A stretch of DNA of 64,000 nt from NCBI GenBank assembly GCA_964577955.1, contig CAZOAZ010000010.1:69398-133397 (forward strand). The letters are read 5' to 3'. The notes below the pieces were generated by a model. The model worked only from the letters and a program-made list of their open reading frames with translations. It was not told the DNA's origin and ran no database searches. Every line of letters begins with the position of its first letter. Position 1 is the first letter of the stretch. Source of the stretch: CADEEX01 sp964577955. GTDB lineage: Bacteria > Acidobacteriota > Vicinamibacteria > Vicinamibacterales > CAVVIG01. A program made the position numbers and the translations under genes. Shown piece after piece: positions 42,793-54,626 of this stretch.

Positions 42793-45069
42793 ATGCAGTT
42801 CCTGAACAGCCTCAATCCTGAACAGCGCGACGCGGTCCTGCACGTCACGGGACCGCTGCTGATCCTCGCCGGCGCCGGATCGGGCAAGACGCGCGTCATC
42901 ACCAGCCGCATCGCCTATCTCGTCGGCGATGGCCACGCGCAGCCGCACGAGATTCTCGCCGTCACGTTCACCAACAAAGCCGCGGAGGAAATGCGCGCCC
43001 GCGTCGAAGCGCTGCTCGGGTCCGACTGCAGCCGCATGTGGGTGTCGACGTTCCACTCCTTGTGCGCGCGATTGCTGCGGCGTGAAGCCCCGGCGATTGG
43101 CCTGTCGCGGGATTTCGTGATCTACGACTCGTCCGACCAGCTCGTCGTCGTCAAGCAGGCGATGAAGGAGCTGCATATCGACGACAGCATCGTCCAGCCA
43201 CGCGCGGCGCTGTCGCGGATCAGCCACGCCAAGAACCGGATGGAGAGCCCCGACGCGATCGCGGCGGCGGCCGGGTGGAACCGCCGCGAGGAACACATCG
43301 CGAAGGTCTACAGCTACTACCTCAACGCGCTCAAAGCGGCGAGCGCGCTGGACTTCGACGACCTGCTGCTGAAGACCGTCGAGCTCTTCGAGAACGCGCC
43401 GACGGTGCGGGCGAAGTACGCCAACCAGTTCCGCTTTGTGATGGTCGACGAGTACCAGGACACCAACCGGCCTCAGTACTTGTTGATTCGGCGACTGGCC
43501 GAAGTGCATCGCAACCTCTGTGTCGTGGGCGATCCGGATCAGTCGATCTACAAATGGCGCGGCGCGGATCTGAGAAACATCCTGGACTTCGAGCAGGATT
43601 TTCCCGAAGCGGTCACCGTCAAGCTCGAACGCAACTACCGTTCGACACAGGTCATCCTCGACGCCGCGTCAGCCGTGATCAGCCACAACCGCAACCGCAA
43701 GGACAAGCGGCTGTGGACCGACCAGGCCGGCGGCGCGCGGATTGTCTATTACCGCGGCGGCGACGAGATTGAAGAAGCCGACTTCATCATGCGGACGGCG
43801 CGGACGGGCCTGGCCGACGACGTCGATGCCAAGGTCGCGGTGCTCTACCGGACCAACGCTCAGTCGCGCAGCATCGAAGATGCGCTGATGCGCGAAGGGC
43901 TGGCCTACAAGATCGTCGGCGGGGTCCGGTTCTACGAGCGCAAGGAAATCAAGGACTCGCTGGCGTACCTGCGGCTCGTGATCAATCCGCACGACGACGT
44001 CAGTATTCGGCGGGTCATCAACGTACCGGCGCGCGGCATCGGCAAAGGCGTCATGGACGCTCTGGACAGCTTCCAGCCGTCAACACACGAGGACCTGCCG
44101 CTTCTTGCCGCCGGCCTGCAGCCGACCGTGGCGACCAACTCGCTCTGGGCACGAATCGTTCGAGGGTTGGAAGAACGCGCCTATACCGGGCGGGCCGCGG
44201 CGTCGCTGGCCACGTTTCGCGATCTGATCATCGCGCTCACCGACATCGCCCGCGCCGATCCGGTCTCGATCACGCTCGGCAAGATTCTCGACCGCAGCGG
44301 TTACCTGCGGGATCTTCGCGAGGACCGATCGGAGGACGGCGAAGCGCGCATCGAAAACCTCGCCGAACTGGTCTCGGCGGCGCGCGAGTACGAAGGCCGC
44401 GATCCCGAGCCGTCGCTGACCGGATTCGTCGATCGCCTGTCTCTGCTGTCGGATGTCGACGAGGAGCAGGGCACCAAGAACGCCCGGATCTGGATGATGA
44501 CCCTGCACAGCGCGAAGGGTCTCGAGTTTCCGACCGTGATCCTCGCGGGCCTCGAGGAAGGACTGTTCCCGCATTCCCGATCCAGCGAGGACGAAGAAGA
44601 GCTCGAAGAGGAACGCCGGCTCTGCTATGTCGGCATGACGCGTGCGCGCCAACGCCTGGTGCTGACTGGCGCGGCGCGGCGGCGGGTCTTCGGCGAGTAC
44701 AAGGCCAGTGAACCTTCACAGTTCATCGACGAGATTCCGTCGGATCTGCTCGAACGAAAGACGCCGACGTTCTCCTCCACCGGCTACCAGGGCAACTTCT
44801 CGCACTATACGTTCCAGACCAACCCGTACGGACGCGGCGGCAGGGGCGGACGGGCGCGCGAGGAGGCGCCGGTTTACGCCTACGAAGACGAGGATCAGTC
44901 GACCGGCCTGGCGCTCAGGCCCGGCATGCGTGTTCGCCATCATCAGTTCGGCATCGGCAACGTCATTTCCGTCGAACCCGTCGAAGACGACATGAAGCTG
45001 GTCGTCCGCTTCAACCTGGTGGGGACGAAGACGCTCCGCGCCAAATACGCCCGCCTCGAACCGGCCTGA
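42793..45069 (+). CDS. pcrA: UvrD/PcrA-type superfamily 1 DNA helicase
   Basis: 758 residues. Helicase motifs: I (AGAGSGKTRVITSRI), Ia (TFTNKAAEEMRAR), II (VDEYQDTN), III (GDPDQSIYKWRGAD), IV (LERNYRST), V (TLHSAKGLEFPTVILAG) and VI (VGMTRARQRL). The C-terminus has the PcrA-type GMRVRHHQFGIG Tudor-like RNA-polymerase-binding segment. A 3'-5' helicase for repair and replication-fork conflict. Called pcrA by that tail, but uvrD is equally acceptable. Confidence 0.95.
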   Translation: MQFLNSLNPEQRDAVLHVTGPLLILAGAGSGKTRVITSRIAYLVGDGHAQPHEILAVTFTNKAAEEMRARVEALLGSDCSRMWVSTFHSLCARLLRREAPAIGLSRDFVIYDSSDQLVVVKQAMKELHIDDSIVQPRAALSRISHAKNRMESPDAIAAAAGWNRREEHIAKVYSYYLNALKAASALDFDDLLLKTVELFENAPTVRAKYANQFRFVMVDEYQDTNRPQYLLIRRLAEVHRNLCVVGDPDQSIYKWRGADLRNILDFEQDFPEAVTVKLERNYRSTQVILDAASAVISHNRNRKDKRLWTDQAGGARIVYYRGGDEIEEADFIMRTARTGLADDVDAKVAVLYRTNAQSRSIEDALMREGLAYKIVGGVRFYERKEIKDSLAYLRLVINPHDDVSIRRVINVPARGIGKGVMDALDSFQPSTHEDLPLLAAGLQPTVATNSLWARIVRGLEERAYTGRAAASLATFRDLIIALTDIARADPVSITLGKILDRSGYLRDLREDRSEDGEARIENLAELVSAAREYEGRDPEPSLTGFVDRLSLLSDVDEEQGTKNARIWMMTLHSAKGLEFPTVILAGLEEGLFPHSRSSEDEEELEEERRLCYVGMTRARQRLVLTGAARRRVFGEYKASEPSQFIDEIPSDLLERKTPTFSSTGYQGNFSHYTFQTNPYGRGGRGGRAREEAPVYAYEDEDQSTGLALRPGMRVRHHQFGIGNVISVEPVEDDMKLVVRFNLVGTKTLRAKYARLEPA

Positions 45070-45082
45070 CCGCGCGACGCAC

Positions 45083-45595
45083 ATGACCCCCGAAGAGTCC
45101 GAGCGGACGTATTCCGGCACCATCGTCGCTGCGGTGATTTTCGGCATGATGATCGCGGGACTGGTGTATCGCTACTGGCCAAGCGATGAGCGCGACATCT
45201 TGCGCCACATCAGCAATCTCGGCGAAGCGCTCTCACTCCCCGGCGCCGAGAGCGAGCCCCTGAGCGCGACGCGATTTGCCGCGCTCCGGGAATACTTCGC
45301 CCCGGACGTCCGGTTCCGGTGGGACGATCAGGAGATCGTGACGCGCGAGGTGCTTCTGGCGCGATTGCGGAGTTGGACACCGCCGCCACTCGGCGTCCGC
45401 GTCGAATTCGTCGATGTGCGCGTCACGCTGGCGGAAAACCGGGCCACCGCCACGGTCCAGTTGACCGCCCACCTGTCCACTCGACGAACCGGGCAGGACG
45501 ACGGGAGCCTGACCACACGCGCGATCGTCGCGTCGATGACACACGCCAGCGGCGACTGGGTCATCGCCACAGCGGACGCCAGCGCGCCCGATTAG
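45083..45595 (+). CDS. Membrane-anchored NTF2-like protein
   Basis: 170 residues. One N-terminal membrane segment (about 11-28, TIVAAVIFGMMIAGLVY), then a periplasmic ~130-residue domain (LREYFAPDVRFRWDDQEI..., VRVTLAENRATATVQLTAHL, SGDWVIATADA) with the helix-then-curved-sheet pattern of NTF2-like folds. Function unknown. It follows pcrA closely and ends three nucleotides before the gyrA stop on the opposite strand. Confidence 0.72.
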   Translation: MTPEESERTYSGTIVAAVIFGMMIAGLVYRYWPSDERDILRHISNLGEALSLPGAESEPLSATRFAALREYFAPDVRFRWDDQEIVTREVLLARLRSWTPPPLGVRVEFVDVRVTLAENRATATVQLTAHLSTRRTGQDDGSLTTRAIVASMTHASGDWVIATADASAPD

Positions 45596-45598
45596 CGC

Positions 45599-48094
<2,496 letters not shown>

Positions 48095-48128
48095 GCGTTG
48101 TTGGAAGAGGGAGATTTAGCGCCTGGCG

Positions 48129-50663
48129 CTAGACATCGAGGTTCTTCACGTCGAGCGCGTTGTCTTCGATGAACTTGCGGCGCGGTTCCACTTGATCACC
48201 CATCAGTGTGGTGAACATCAAGTCCGCTTCTGTGTGATCTTCCGCACGCACCTGGAGCAGAGTCCGAATCGCCGGATTCATCGTGGTTTCCCACAGCTGC
48301 TCCGGATTCATCTCACCGAGACCTTTGTAGCGGTTGATCGCGACGCCCTTCTTGCCGGCGGTGAGGAAGTAGTCCACGAGCTCGTCGATGGTCTTCAGCC
48401 TGACGTCCTTGGGTGGGGCGGCCGAACGCGCTGGCGCCACCGGCGCCGCGCCCTCGACCGGGATGTCTTCGGCCGGCTCTTCGACCGCCGACACGATGGT
48501 CTCGCCGGAAATCGGTGGCATGTCCTTGCGGTTCGCGATCAGCGTGCGGTACTCACCGGCGGTCACGAAGTCGACGCCAATCCGATCGTGACGCGGGTAG
48601 CCGGTCGAGCGATCTTCAATCTGCAGGAGATACCGGTTGTGCTCCTCGTCGGGATGCACGCTAACCGCTCGAACCTCACTGGTCAGTGTCTGCGCGAAGG
48701 CTTCCAGACGATCCCGGTCGGCAAAGTAGTCGCGATCAGCGCCGGCGGCGACCAGTGCTTCGACGACTTCCCGGTGATGACCGCGTCGTTCGACGGTGTG
48801 CAGAAGCTTTTGTTGGGCGACCAGCTTCTGCAGCACGCGCTCGAGCTCGGTGCCTGAAATCTCCACGCCCGTCGACACGACGCGCACGACCCGCCCTTCG
48901 ACCGCCCGGCGAATGAGATACACCTCGAGGTCGCGTTCGTCCTTGATGTAGGTTTCGGACTTGCCGCGCTTCACGCGGAACAGCGGCGGCTGGGCGATGT
49001 AGATGTAGCCGCTTTCGATCGCCGACGGCAGCTGCCGGTAGAAGAACGTCAGCAGCAGCGTCCGGATGTGCGATCCGTCGACGTCGGCGTCGGTCATGAT
49101 GATGATCCGGTGATACCGGATCTTCGCCAGGTCGAAATCCTCAGCGCCGATGCCGCAGCCAAGAGCGGCGATCATCGTCTTGATCTCGTCACTGCCGAGC
49201 ATCTTGTCGAAGCGAGCCTTCTCGACGTTCAGAATCTTCCCTTTGAGCGGCAGGATGGCCTGGAAGCGACGATCCCGGCCCTGCTTGGCTGATCCACCGG
49301 CCGATTCGCCCTCGACGATGTACAGCTCGCAGAGCGCCGGATCACGCTCCTGACAGTCCGCGAGCTTCCCGGGAAGGGAGCTGCCGTCGAGCGCGCCTTT
49401 GCGGCGCACGAGGTCTCGAGCTTTTCTGGCGGCTTCTCGAGCGCGGGCGGCATCAATCGCTTTGCCGACAATCCGCCGCGCCACCGACGGGTTCTCTTCG
49501 AGATAGGCACCCAGCTTTTCGTTGAGGATCGTCTCGACGATGCCCTTGACTTCGGTGTTGCCCAGTTTGGTTTTGGTCTGCCCCTCGAACTGCGGGTGCG
49601 GAATCTTGACGCTGATGACCGCCGTCAGGCCCTCGCGAATGTCCTCGCCGGTGATGCTTTCCTTGAGGTCCTTCGCCAGGTTGTTCTTGGTCGCGTACGA
49701 ATTGATCGTGCGCGTCAATGCCGATCGAAAGCCTGAGAGGTGCGTGCCGCCTTCATGCGTGTTGATGTTGTTCGCGAACGAATAGATCGTTTCGGCGTAG
49801 CTGTCGTTCCACTGCAGCGCGATTTCAGAGTCGATGCCGTCCTTGTCACCTTTCATGAAGATCGGCTTCTCGTTCACCGCGGCCTTGTTCTTGTTCAAGT
49901 GGGTGACGAACGAGACGATGCCGCCTTCGTAGTGAAACTTATGGCTCTTGCCGTCGCGCTCGTCGTCCAGCGTGACGATGATGCCGCCGTTCAGGAAGGC
50001 GAGTTCGCGGAGACGCTGCGCCAGGACGTCGAAGCTGAAGACGACCGTCTCGAAGATCTGGGAGTCGGGCTTGAAGGTGACCTTCGTCCCGCGCCGCTTC
50101 GTGGTGCCGGTGACTTCCAGATCGCCAGTCGGGCGGCCGCGTTCGTACGACTGCTGATAGACCTGGCCGTTGCGCCAGATTTCCAGCTCCATGGTTTCGG
50201 ACAAGGCGTTCACGACCGAAATGCCCACGCCGTGGAGACCGCCTGAGACCTTGTAGCTGTCGTTGTCGAACTTGCCGCCGGCATGGAGCACGGTGACGAC
50301 GACTTCCGCGGCTGATTTCCCGCTCTCGTGCCGATCGACCGGGATGCCGCGGCCGTTGTCGATGACCGTGACCGAGTTATCCAGATGGATGCTGACGTTG
50401 ACCTGGTCGCAGAAGCCCGCGAGGGCCTCGTCGATCGAGTTGTCGACAATCTCGTAGACGAGATGGTGCAGTCCCGCGGGTCCCGTGGAGCCGATGTACA
50501 TCGCCGGCCGCTTGCGGACAGCTTCCAGCCCCTCGAGCACCTTGATCTTGTCGGCGGAGTAGTCGGCAGCGTCGGCCGCGGAGCCGTTGTGACCGTTGGC
50601 GGGCGCAGTGTCCTGGTTCGGATCCTGCGGTTTGATTGGCTCGTTGCTCTCGGTATGTTCCAC
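48129..50663 (-). CDS. gyrB: DNA gyrase subunit B
   Basis: 844 residues. GHKL ATPase (VDNSIDEALAG, DNGRGIPVD, GGLHGVGISVVNALS), transducer domain, and TOPRIM with VEGESAGGSAKQGRDR, DADVDGSHIRTLLLTFFYR. A Pro/Ala/Glu-rich insert (about 720-755, VEEPAEDIPVEGAAPVAPARS) lies in the tail region before the conserved NRYKGLGEMNPEQLW. The N-terminus has a ~40-residue disordered extension. ATP hydrolysis drives supercoiling by GyrA. Confidence 0.98.
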   Translation of the reverse strand: MEHTESNEPIKPQDPNQDTAPANGHNGSAADAADYSADKIKVLEGLEAVRKRPAMYIGSTGPAGLHHLVYEIVDNSIDEALAGFCDQVNVSIHLDNSVTVIDNGRGIPVDRHESGKSAAEVVVTVLHAGGKFDNDSYKVSGGLHGVGISVVNALSETMELEIWRNGQVYQQSYERGRPTGDLEVTGTTKRRGTKVTFKPDSQIFETVVFSFDVLAQRLRELAFLNGGIIVTLDDERDGKSHKFHYEGGIVSFVTHLNKNKAAVNEKPIFMKGDKDGIDSEIALQWNDSYAETIYSFANNINTHEGGTHLSGFRSALTRTINSYATKNNLAKDLKESITGEDIREGLTAVISVKIPHPQFEGQTKTKLGNTEVKGIVETILNEKLGAYLEENPSVARRIVGKAIDAARAREAARKARDLVRRKGALDGSSLPGKLADCQERDPALCELYIVEGESAGGSAKQGRDRRFQAILPLKGKILNVEKARFDKMLGSDEIKTMIAALGCGIGAEDFDLAKIRYHRIIIMTDADVDGSHIRTLLLTFFYRQLPSAIESGYIYIAQPPLFRVKRGKSETYIKDERDLEVYLIRRAVEGRVVRVVSTGVEISGTELERVLQKLVAQQKLLHTVERRGHHREVVEALVAAGADRDYFADRDRLEAFAQTLTSEVRAVSVHPDEEHNRYLLQIEDRSTGYPRHDRIGVDFVTAGEYRTLIANRKDMPPISGETIVSAVEEPAEDIPVEGAAPVAPARSAAPPKDVRLKTIDELVDYFLTAGKKGVAINRYKGLGEMNPEQLWETTMNPAIRTLLQVRAEDHTEADLMFTTLMGDQVEPRRKFIEDNALDVKNLDV

Positions 50664-50722
50664 GTCTTCTCGTTTTGGATGTCAGTTCGTGATGTGCCGG
50701 AAAATCCCGGCGCGTCTCTGGC

Positions 50723-51835
50723 TCACACCCTCATTGGCATGATGACGTAGGTGTACTCGTATCCCTCGGCGCCGATTGGCGTCATCACGGCCTGGCTGAC
50801 CTCGTCCTTGAGTTCGAGCGCCACGACATCGGCGCTCACCGCCGCGAGAAAATCCAACACGTATTGCGCGTTGAAGCAAATCTGCAGGCTGGGTCCGTTG
50901 TAGTCCACCGGTAAGGATTCGTGGGCCTCGCCCAATTCAGGACTGCTCGACGTGACGTCGACCTTGCCTTTGTCGATCTGGAACTTGACGGCGCGCGACC
51001 GTTCGTTGGAGAGCAGGGCGACGCGCTTGACCGCATTCGTCAGCCGATCGCGCTCGAATTCGATGTGTTTGTCGTTGCCCTTGGGAATCACCCGCTCGTA
51101 GGCCGGGAACTGCCCGTCGATCATCCGCGAGATGAGCAACCGGTCACCGATTTCGAAAAAAATGTGATTCTCGCCGCGCTCGTAGTTGATCGGGTTGTCG
51201 CCTTCGCTCACCAGTCGAGCCAGCTCGCCGAGCGTCTTCTTCGGAAGAATGGCCTTGCTCTCTTCACCCTCGTTTTTGTGCTTCCCATCCCGCTTCACCG
51301 TCACCAGCGCAAGGCGATGACCATCGGTGGCGACCAGGCTCATCGAATCAGGCCGGAGCAGGAACTGTGCGCCGTTCAGGAAGAACCGGGTGTCTTCTCC
51401 GGTGATCGCAAACTGCGTCTTCGACACCATTTCGCGAAGCGCGCTGCTGGGCAGCATGGCCGTCGGCTTGCCGTGGCCTTCAGGGAGGGTCGGAAAATCT
51501 TCGCGAGGCAGCGTCTGCATACGCGAGTCGAATCGATCGGCGGCAATCCGGACGCCGCTCTTTTCCTCGGTGATGCGGATGTCGGTGTCAGGCAGTGACT
51601 TCACGATCTCATAGAGCTTCTTGGCTGGCAGCGTCAGCGCGCCGCTCTTGGTCACGTTCGCGGCGCAACGGCTGCGAAGACCGACTTCGAGATCGGTCGC
51701 CAGAAACTTCACCTCGTCGCCCTTCGCGTCCATCAGCACGTTGGCCAGGATCGGAATCGTGTTCTTGCGTTCGACGATTCCCTGGAAAAGCTGCAGTTCT
51801 CGCAGAAGGTCGTTCTTGCGGACGACAAGTTCCAT
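50723..51835 (-). CDS. dnaN: DNA polymerase III beta subunit (sliding clamp)
   Basis: 370 residues, three-domain clamp. Begins MELVVRKNDLLRELQLFQGIVERKNTIPILANVL and ends in the family-typical YTYVIMPMRV. It encircles DNA and tethers polymerase. It lies directly after the dnaA-dnaN spacer; gyrB follows after 59 nt, without the recF gene that usually stands there. Confidence 0.98.
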   Translation of the reverse strand: MELVVRKNDLLRELQLFQGIVERKNTIPILANVLMDAKGDEVKFLATDLEVGLRSRCAANVTKSGALTLPAKKLYEIVKSLPDTDIRITEEKSGVRIAADRFDSRMQTLPREDFPTLPEGHGKPTAMLPSSALREMVSKTQFAITGEDTRFFLNGAQFLLRPDSMSLVATDGHRLALVTVKRDGKHKNEGEESKAILPKKTLGELARLVSEGDNPINYERGENHIFFEIGDRLLISRMIDGQFPAYERVIPKGNDKHIEFERDRLTNAVKRVALLSNERSRAVKFQIDKGKVDVTSSSPELGEAHESLPVDYNGPSLQICFNAQYVLDFLAAVSADVVALELKDEVSQAVMTPIGAEGYEYTYVIMPMRV

Positions 51836-51899
51836 GGCTGTACTGACCTCGAGAAGGGAGGGCCTCAGGCCCGCGATCCCCTACAGAGAAGGGGAAGAT

Positions 51900-52098
51900 C
51901 TGTGAAGGGGAAAGTATATAGGAAGAGAGTGTCTGTTCAAAAATGTGATGTTGGAACTACTCCTTATTAATGAACAACTTAGGTTGTGGAAAAATAGTGC
52001 TCTGATCGGCGTGCCCAGGACCCGCTTGCCGGCCCGGCCGGAGATCCACAAATCGTCCACAGCCCGGTTGGAGTGGGGCCTGTGGAAGCTGCGGAAAA
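51900..52098. other. Probable origin segment (oriC), dnaN-dnaA spacer
   Basis: The 263-nt spacer between dnaN and dnaA contains a distinctly AT-rich stretch (about 51908-51995, with TATATA and TTATTAATGAACAA), unusual in this GC-rich DNA and a candidate unwinding element. DnaA-box-like 9-mers: TTTTCCACA on the minus strand (51985-51993, one mismatch to TTATCCACA), and weaker ones at 52042-52050, 52053-52061 and 52081-52089. Opening and DnaA-binding are inferred. Confidence 0.65.
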
Positions 52099-53433
52099 TC
52101 AGCGGAATCCCTCGAGAAAGTTGCTCATCAGGCTGTTGAAATCCGTGTCGCGCTTGCGCATTTCCTCAACCTTCCGAATCGAATGAATCACGGTCGAATG
52201 GTGCTTCCCGCCGAAGCTTCGGCCGATTTCCGGGAGCGATGCGTGCGTCAGCGACTTGCACAGATACATGGCGATCTGGCGCGGCATCGCGACTGACTTC
52301 GAATTGTTTCGGGACTTCAGCTCCGCCAGCTTCAACTGGTAATAGTCGGCGACGTACTTCTGAATGATGTCGATGGTGACGGCCCGCTCCTCATGATCGA
52401 GGATGTTCTTCAGGACTTCCTTGGCGAGTGGCAGAGAGATTTCCTCGCCTTTCAAGGACGCGTAGGCAATCAACCGAATCAACGATCCTTCGAGCTCACG
52501 GATGTTGGACTTGATCTTGTGCGCGATGTACATCGCGACATCGTCCGGCAGCGGTACGACTTCGGTCTCAGCCTTCTTCTTGAGAATGGCCACCTTCGTT
52601 TCGACGTCAGGCGACTGAATGTCCGCAATCAGGCCCCATTCAAAACGCGAGCGAAGCCGCTCTTCGAGCGCCGGAATTTCATGCGGCGGACAGTCGCTGC
52701 TCAACACGATCTGCTTCTGGGAATCGTAGAGCGCGTTGAACGTGTGGAAGAACTCGGTCTGCGTGCCTTCTTTTCCGGCCAGAAACTGGATGTCGTCGAC
52801 CAGCAGCACGTCGACGCTTCGATACCGTTCACGGAAGTCGATCACCCGGTCATAGCGCAAGGCGTTGATCATCTCGTTCATGAATCGCTCGGACGAGATG
52901 TAGGTCAGTTTCAGATTGCGGTCATGCTGCAGCACGTAGTGCCCGACCGCGTGCATCAGATGGGTCTTGCCGAGTCCCACCCCACCGTAGATGAACAGCG
53001 GATTGTAGGAACGCGATGGCAATTCCGCGATGGCCCGGCAGGCGGCGTGGGCGAACTGGTTGGACGATCCGACGATGAACGTGTCGAAGGTATAGCGGGG
53101 GTTCAGCCCGGCTGAACCCGAAACCAACTGAGGCGCAGGCGGCTCCTTGAGAGCCGCACTCTCCTCAGGGCCAAGGGCAATGGCCGGCGCGTCCCCCTGC
53201 GGTTCGGCGACGAAGAGCACCGCGAGTCCGCCGCGCTTGACCTCGGTCATGGCTTCGGCAATCACGCCCGAGTAGTGCTTGGTGAGCCAATCCTTGAAGA
53301 GCGCGTTTGGCACCCGCACCGTGAGAACCGATGCGTCCTCGGCGAGGAAACCGGTCGGTTTGAACCAGGTGTAGAAGCTGTGCCGGTTCACCTTGGTTTC
53401 GACGCGCGCCAGGACCTGTTCCCAGAGGTTCAT
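52099..53433 (-). CDS. dnaA: Chromosomal replication initiator DnaA
   Basis: 444 residues. Domain I (1-85), linker II, AAA+ domain III with GGVGLGKTHLMHAVG (Walker A), LLVDDIQFLAGKEG (Walker B), and domain IV helix-turn-helix with the DnaA signature (MPRQIAMYLCKSLTHASLPEIGRSFGGKHHSTV, recognised as pattern). It binds DnaA boxes and opens oriC; boxes flank its own gene on both sides, which also suggests autoregulation. Confidence 0.98.
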   Translation of the reverse strand: MNLWEQVLARVETKVNRHSFYTWFKPTGFLAEDASVLTVRVPNALFKDWLTKHYSGVIAEAMTEVKRGGLAVLFVAEPQGDAPAIALGPEESAALKEPPAPQLVSGSAGLNPRYTFDTFIVGSSNQFAHAACRAIAELPSRSYNPLFIYGGVGLGKTHLMHAVGHYVLQHDRNLKLTYISSERFMNEMINALRYDRVIDFRERYRSVDVLLVDDIQFLAGKEGTQTEFFHTFNALYDSQKQIVLSSDCPPHEIPALEERLRSRFEWGLIADIQSPDVETKVAILKKKAETEVVPLPDDVAMYIAHKIKSNIRELEGSLIRLIAYASLKGEEISLPLAKEVLKNILDHEERAVTIDIIQKYVADYYQLKLAELKSRNNSKSVAMPRQIAMYLCKSLTHASLPEIGRSFGGKHHSTVIHSIRKVEEMRKRDTDFNSLMSNFLEGFR

Positions 53434-53830
53434 TTGCTTCGGAAAACCGCCAAATGGGACCCTTTCGCCCCGTTGTTTCCTTGGGTTTTCATCGATCTAC
53501 AGCGACTCGTGGCCGAAAGAGGCCGAAAACACTGGCGTTTTCAGCTTCGCCGAGCCGAAAAGCGCTGCGAATCCTGGCTCCAACCGGTGTAGACACACGG
53601 ATCTCGGGGAATTTCCACAGTTTTTTCCACAGGTGTGGAAAACTTTGGGAAGAGACCAAACGGCCATGCTGACTGGTGACGGAGAGAGTCTTGGCTTCTG
53701 GACGGCTCTGAAAACGAGGACGCCGACTCTAACACAGTTTCCCGCCGCATTGACACCGTCTGAATGGCTTGGCTAACATAAGCGGTTCGTTTCAGTTACA
53801 GAAAGTCGACAACGAGTCGCGGGGGCGATC
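53434..53830. other. dnaA-rpmH divergent spacer with DnaA boxes
   Basis: 397 nt without a gene. Three DnaA-box-like sequences cluster at 53612-53642: TTTCCACAG, TTTTCCACA (53623-53631) and TGTGGAAAA (53634-53642), the last two facing each other. Repeated GCCGAAA units lie at about 53513-53565. It also carries the rpmH promoter. It could be the second half of a bipartite origin or the dnaA regulatory region. Confidence 0.7.
53750..53779 (+). promoter_or_regulatory. Promoter of rpmH operon
   Basis: TTGACA (53750-53755), an 18-nt spacer and TAACAT (53774-53779) give a good sigma70-type promoter about 50 nt upstream of the rpmH start. Confidence 0.7.
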
Positions 53831-53980
53831 ATGAAGGGAAAACGCACATTTCAGCCGAACACGCGCCGCCGGGCTCGTGCGCACGGCTTTCTGGTCCGGA
53901 TGAGCACGAAGAATGGCCGTCTGGTGCTCAAGCGGCGTCGTGCAAAGGGACGCAAGCGGCTGACCGTCAGCACCCGCTAG
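53831..53980 (+). CDS. rpmH: 50S ribosomal protein L34
   Basis: 49 residues, highly basic. MKGKRTFQPNTRRRARAHGF, then LVRMSTKNGRLVLKRRR and KRLTVSTR are the L34 pattern. First gene of the rightward run at the origin, in its conserved position beside dnaA and rnpA. Confidence 0.97.
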   Translation: MKGKRTFQPNTRRRARAHGFLVRMSTKNGRLVLKRRRAKGRKRLTVSTR

Positions 53981-54016
53981 CTCGCGCCAGCCAGTCGCTG
54001 GTGGGATCCGAGCATC

Positions 54017-54358
54017 ATGGCCGGCTTTCCGCAAAGCGAGCGCGTCCGGCGGCACGTGGACTACAAGAAGATCTACGATCAGGGCTCCAAGGTCCACAGC
54101 CGCTATTTCACGATGTTTGGGCTCGCCAATGGGACGACGACCGGGCGGTTGGGCATCGCCGCCACTCGCAAGCTGGGTGGCGCCGTGGTCCGAAACCGGG
54201 CCAAGCGCGTCGTTCGCGAGATCTTTCGTCACAACAAACTCGCACCCGGGTTCGATCTCGTCGTTGTTCCAAAACGTGATCTGATTGAAGCCAGCCTGGC
54301 CACCCTTGAAACCGAATTCCGGAGTTCTCTCGACCGCTGCTTACGGCGCCGGCGCTGA
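54017..54358 (+). CDS. rnpA: Ribonuclease P protein component
   Basis: 113 residues, small and basic. RLGIAATRKLGGAVVRNRAKRVVREIFR is the RNase P protein signature with the RNR motif. It binds RNase P RNA to process tRNA 5' ends. It follows rpmH by 36 nt and is one nucleotide from yidD. Confidence 0.97.
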   Translation: MAGFPQSERVRRHVDYKKIYDQGSKVHSRYFTMFGLANGTTTGRLGIAATRKLGGAVVRNRAKRVVREIFRHNKLAPGFDLVVVPKRDLIEASLATLETEFRSSLDRCLRRRR

Positions 54359-54359
54359 C

Positions 54360-54626
54360 ATGAGCGGGCCGTCGCCATCGCACGCCCGTCCGGTTTCACG
54401 CCCACCCTCGGTGGTCATCGCCCTGGCGCTGCTGCGCGGTTACAAGCTGCTGCTCTCGCCGCTTTTTGCTGGTTCCTGCCGTTTTCATCCGTCCTGCTCC
54501 GCGTACGCCGCCGAGGCCATCGACCGTTTTGGTGTTGGCCGGGGAACGTGGCTGGCTGTCCGGCGTCTCTCCAGATGTCACCCATGGCGCGCCGGCGGCT
54601 ACGATCCGGTGCCCCCCAGAACCTAA
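54360..54626 (+). CDS. yidD: Membrane protein insertion efficiency factor YidD
   Basis: 88 residues from ATG 54360. A short amphipathic N-terminus, then RGYKLLLSPLFAGSCRFHPSCSAYAAEAI and RRLSRCHPWRAGGYDPVP, the conserved YidD core with three cysteines. It is thought to aid YidC-dependent insertion. yidC starts at the next base after its stop. Confidence 0.95.
   Translation: MSGPSPSHARPVSRPPSVVIALALLRGYKLLLSPLFAGSCRFHPSCSAYAAEAIDRFGVGRGTWLAVRRLSRCHPWRAGGYDPVPPRT

Noticed and set aside
50650..50675. Second parS near the gyrB start (TGTTCCACGTCTTC).
   Set aside because: Only the left half matches; the right half of the palindrome is lost.
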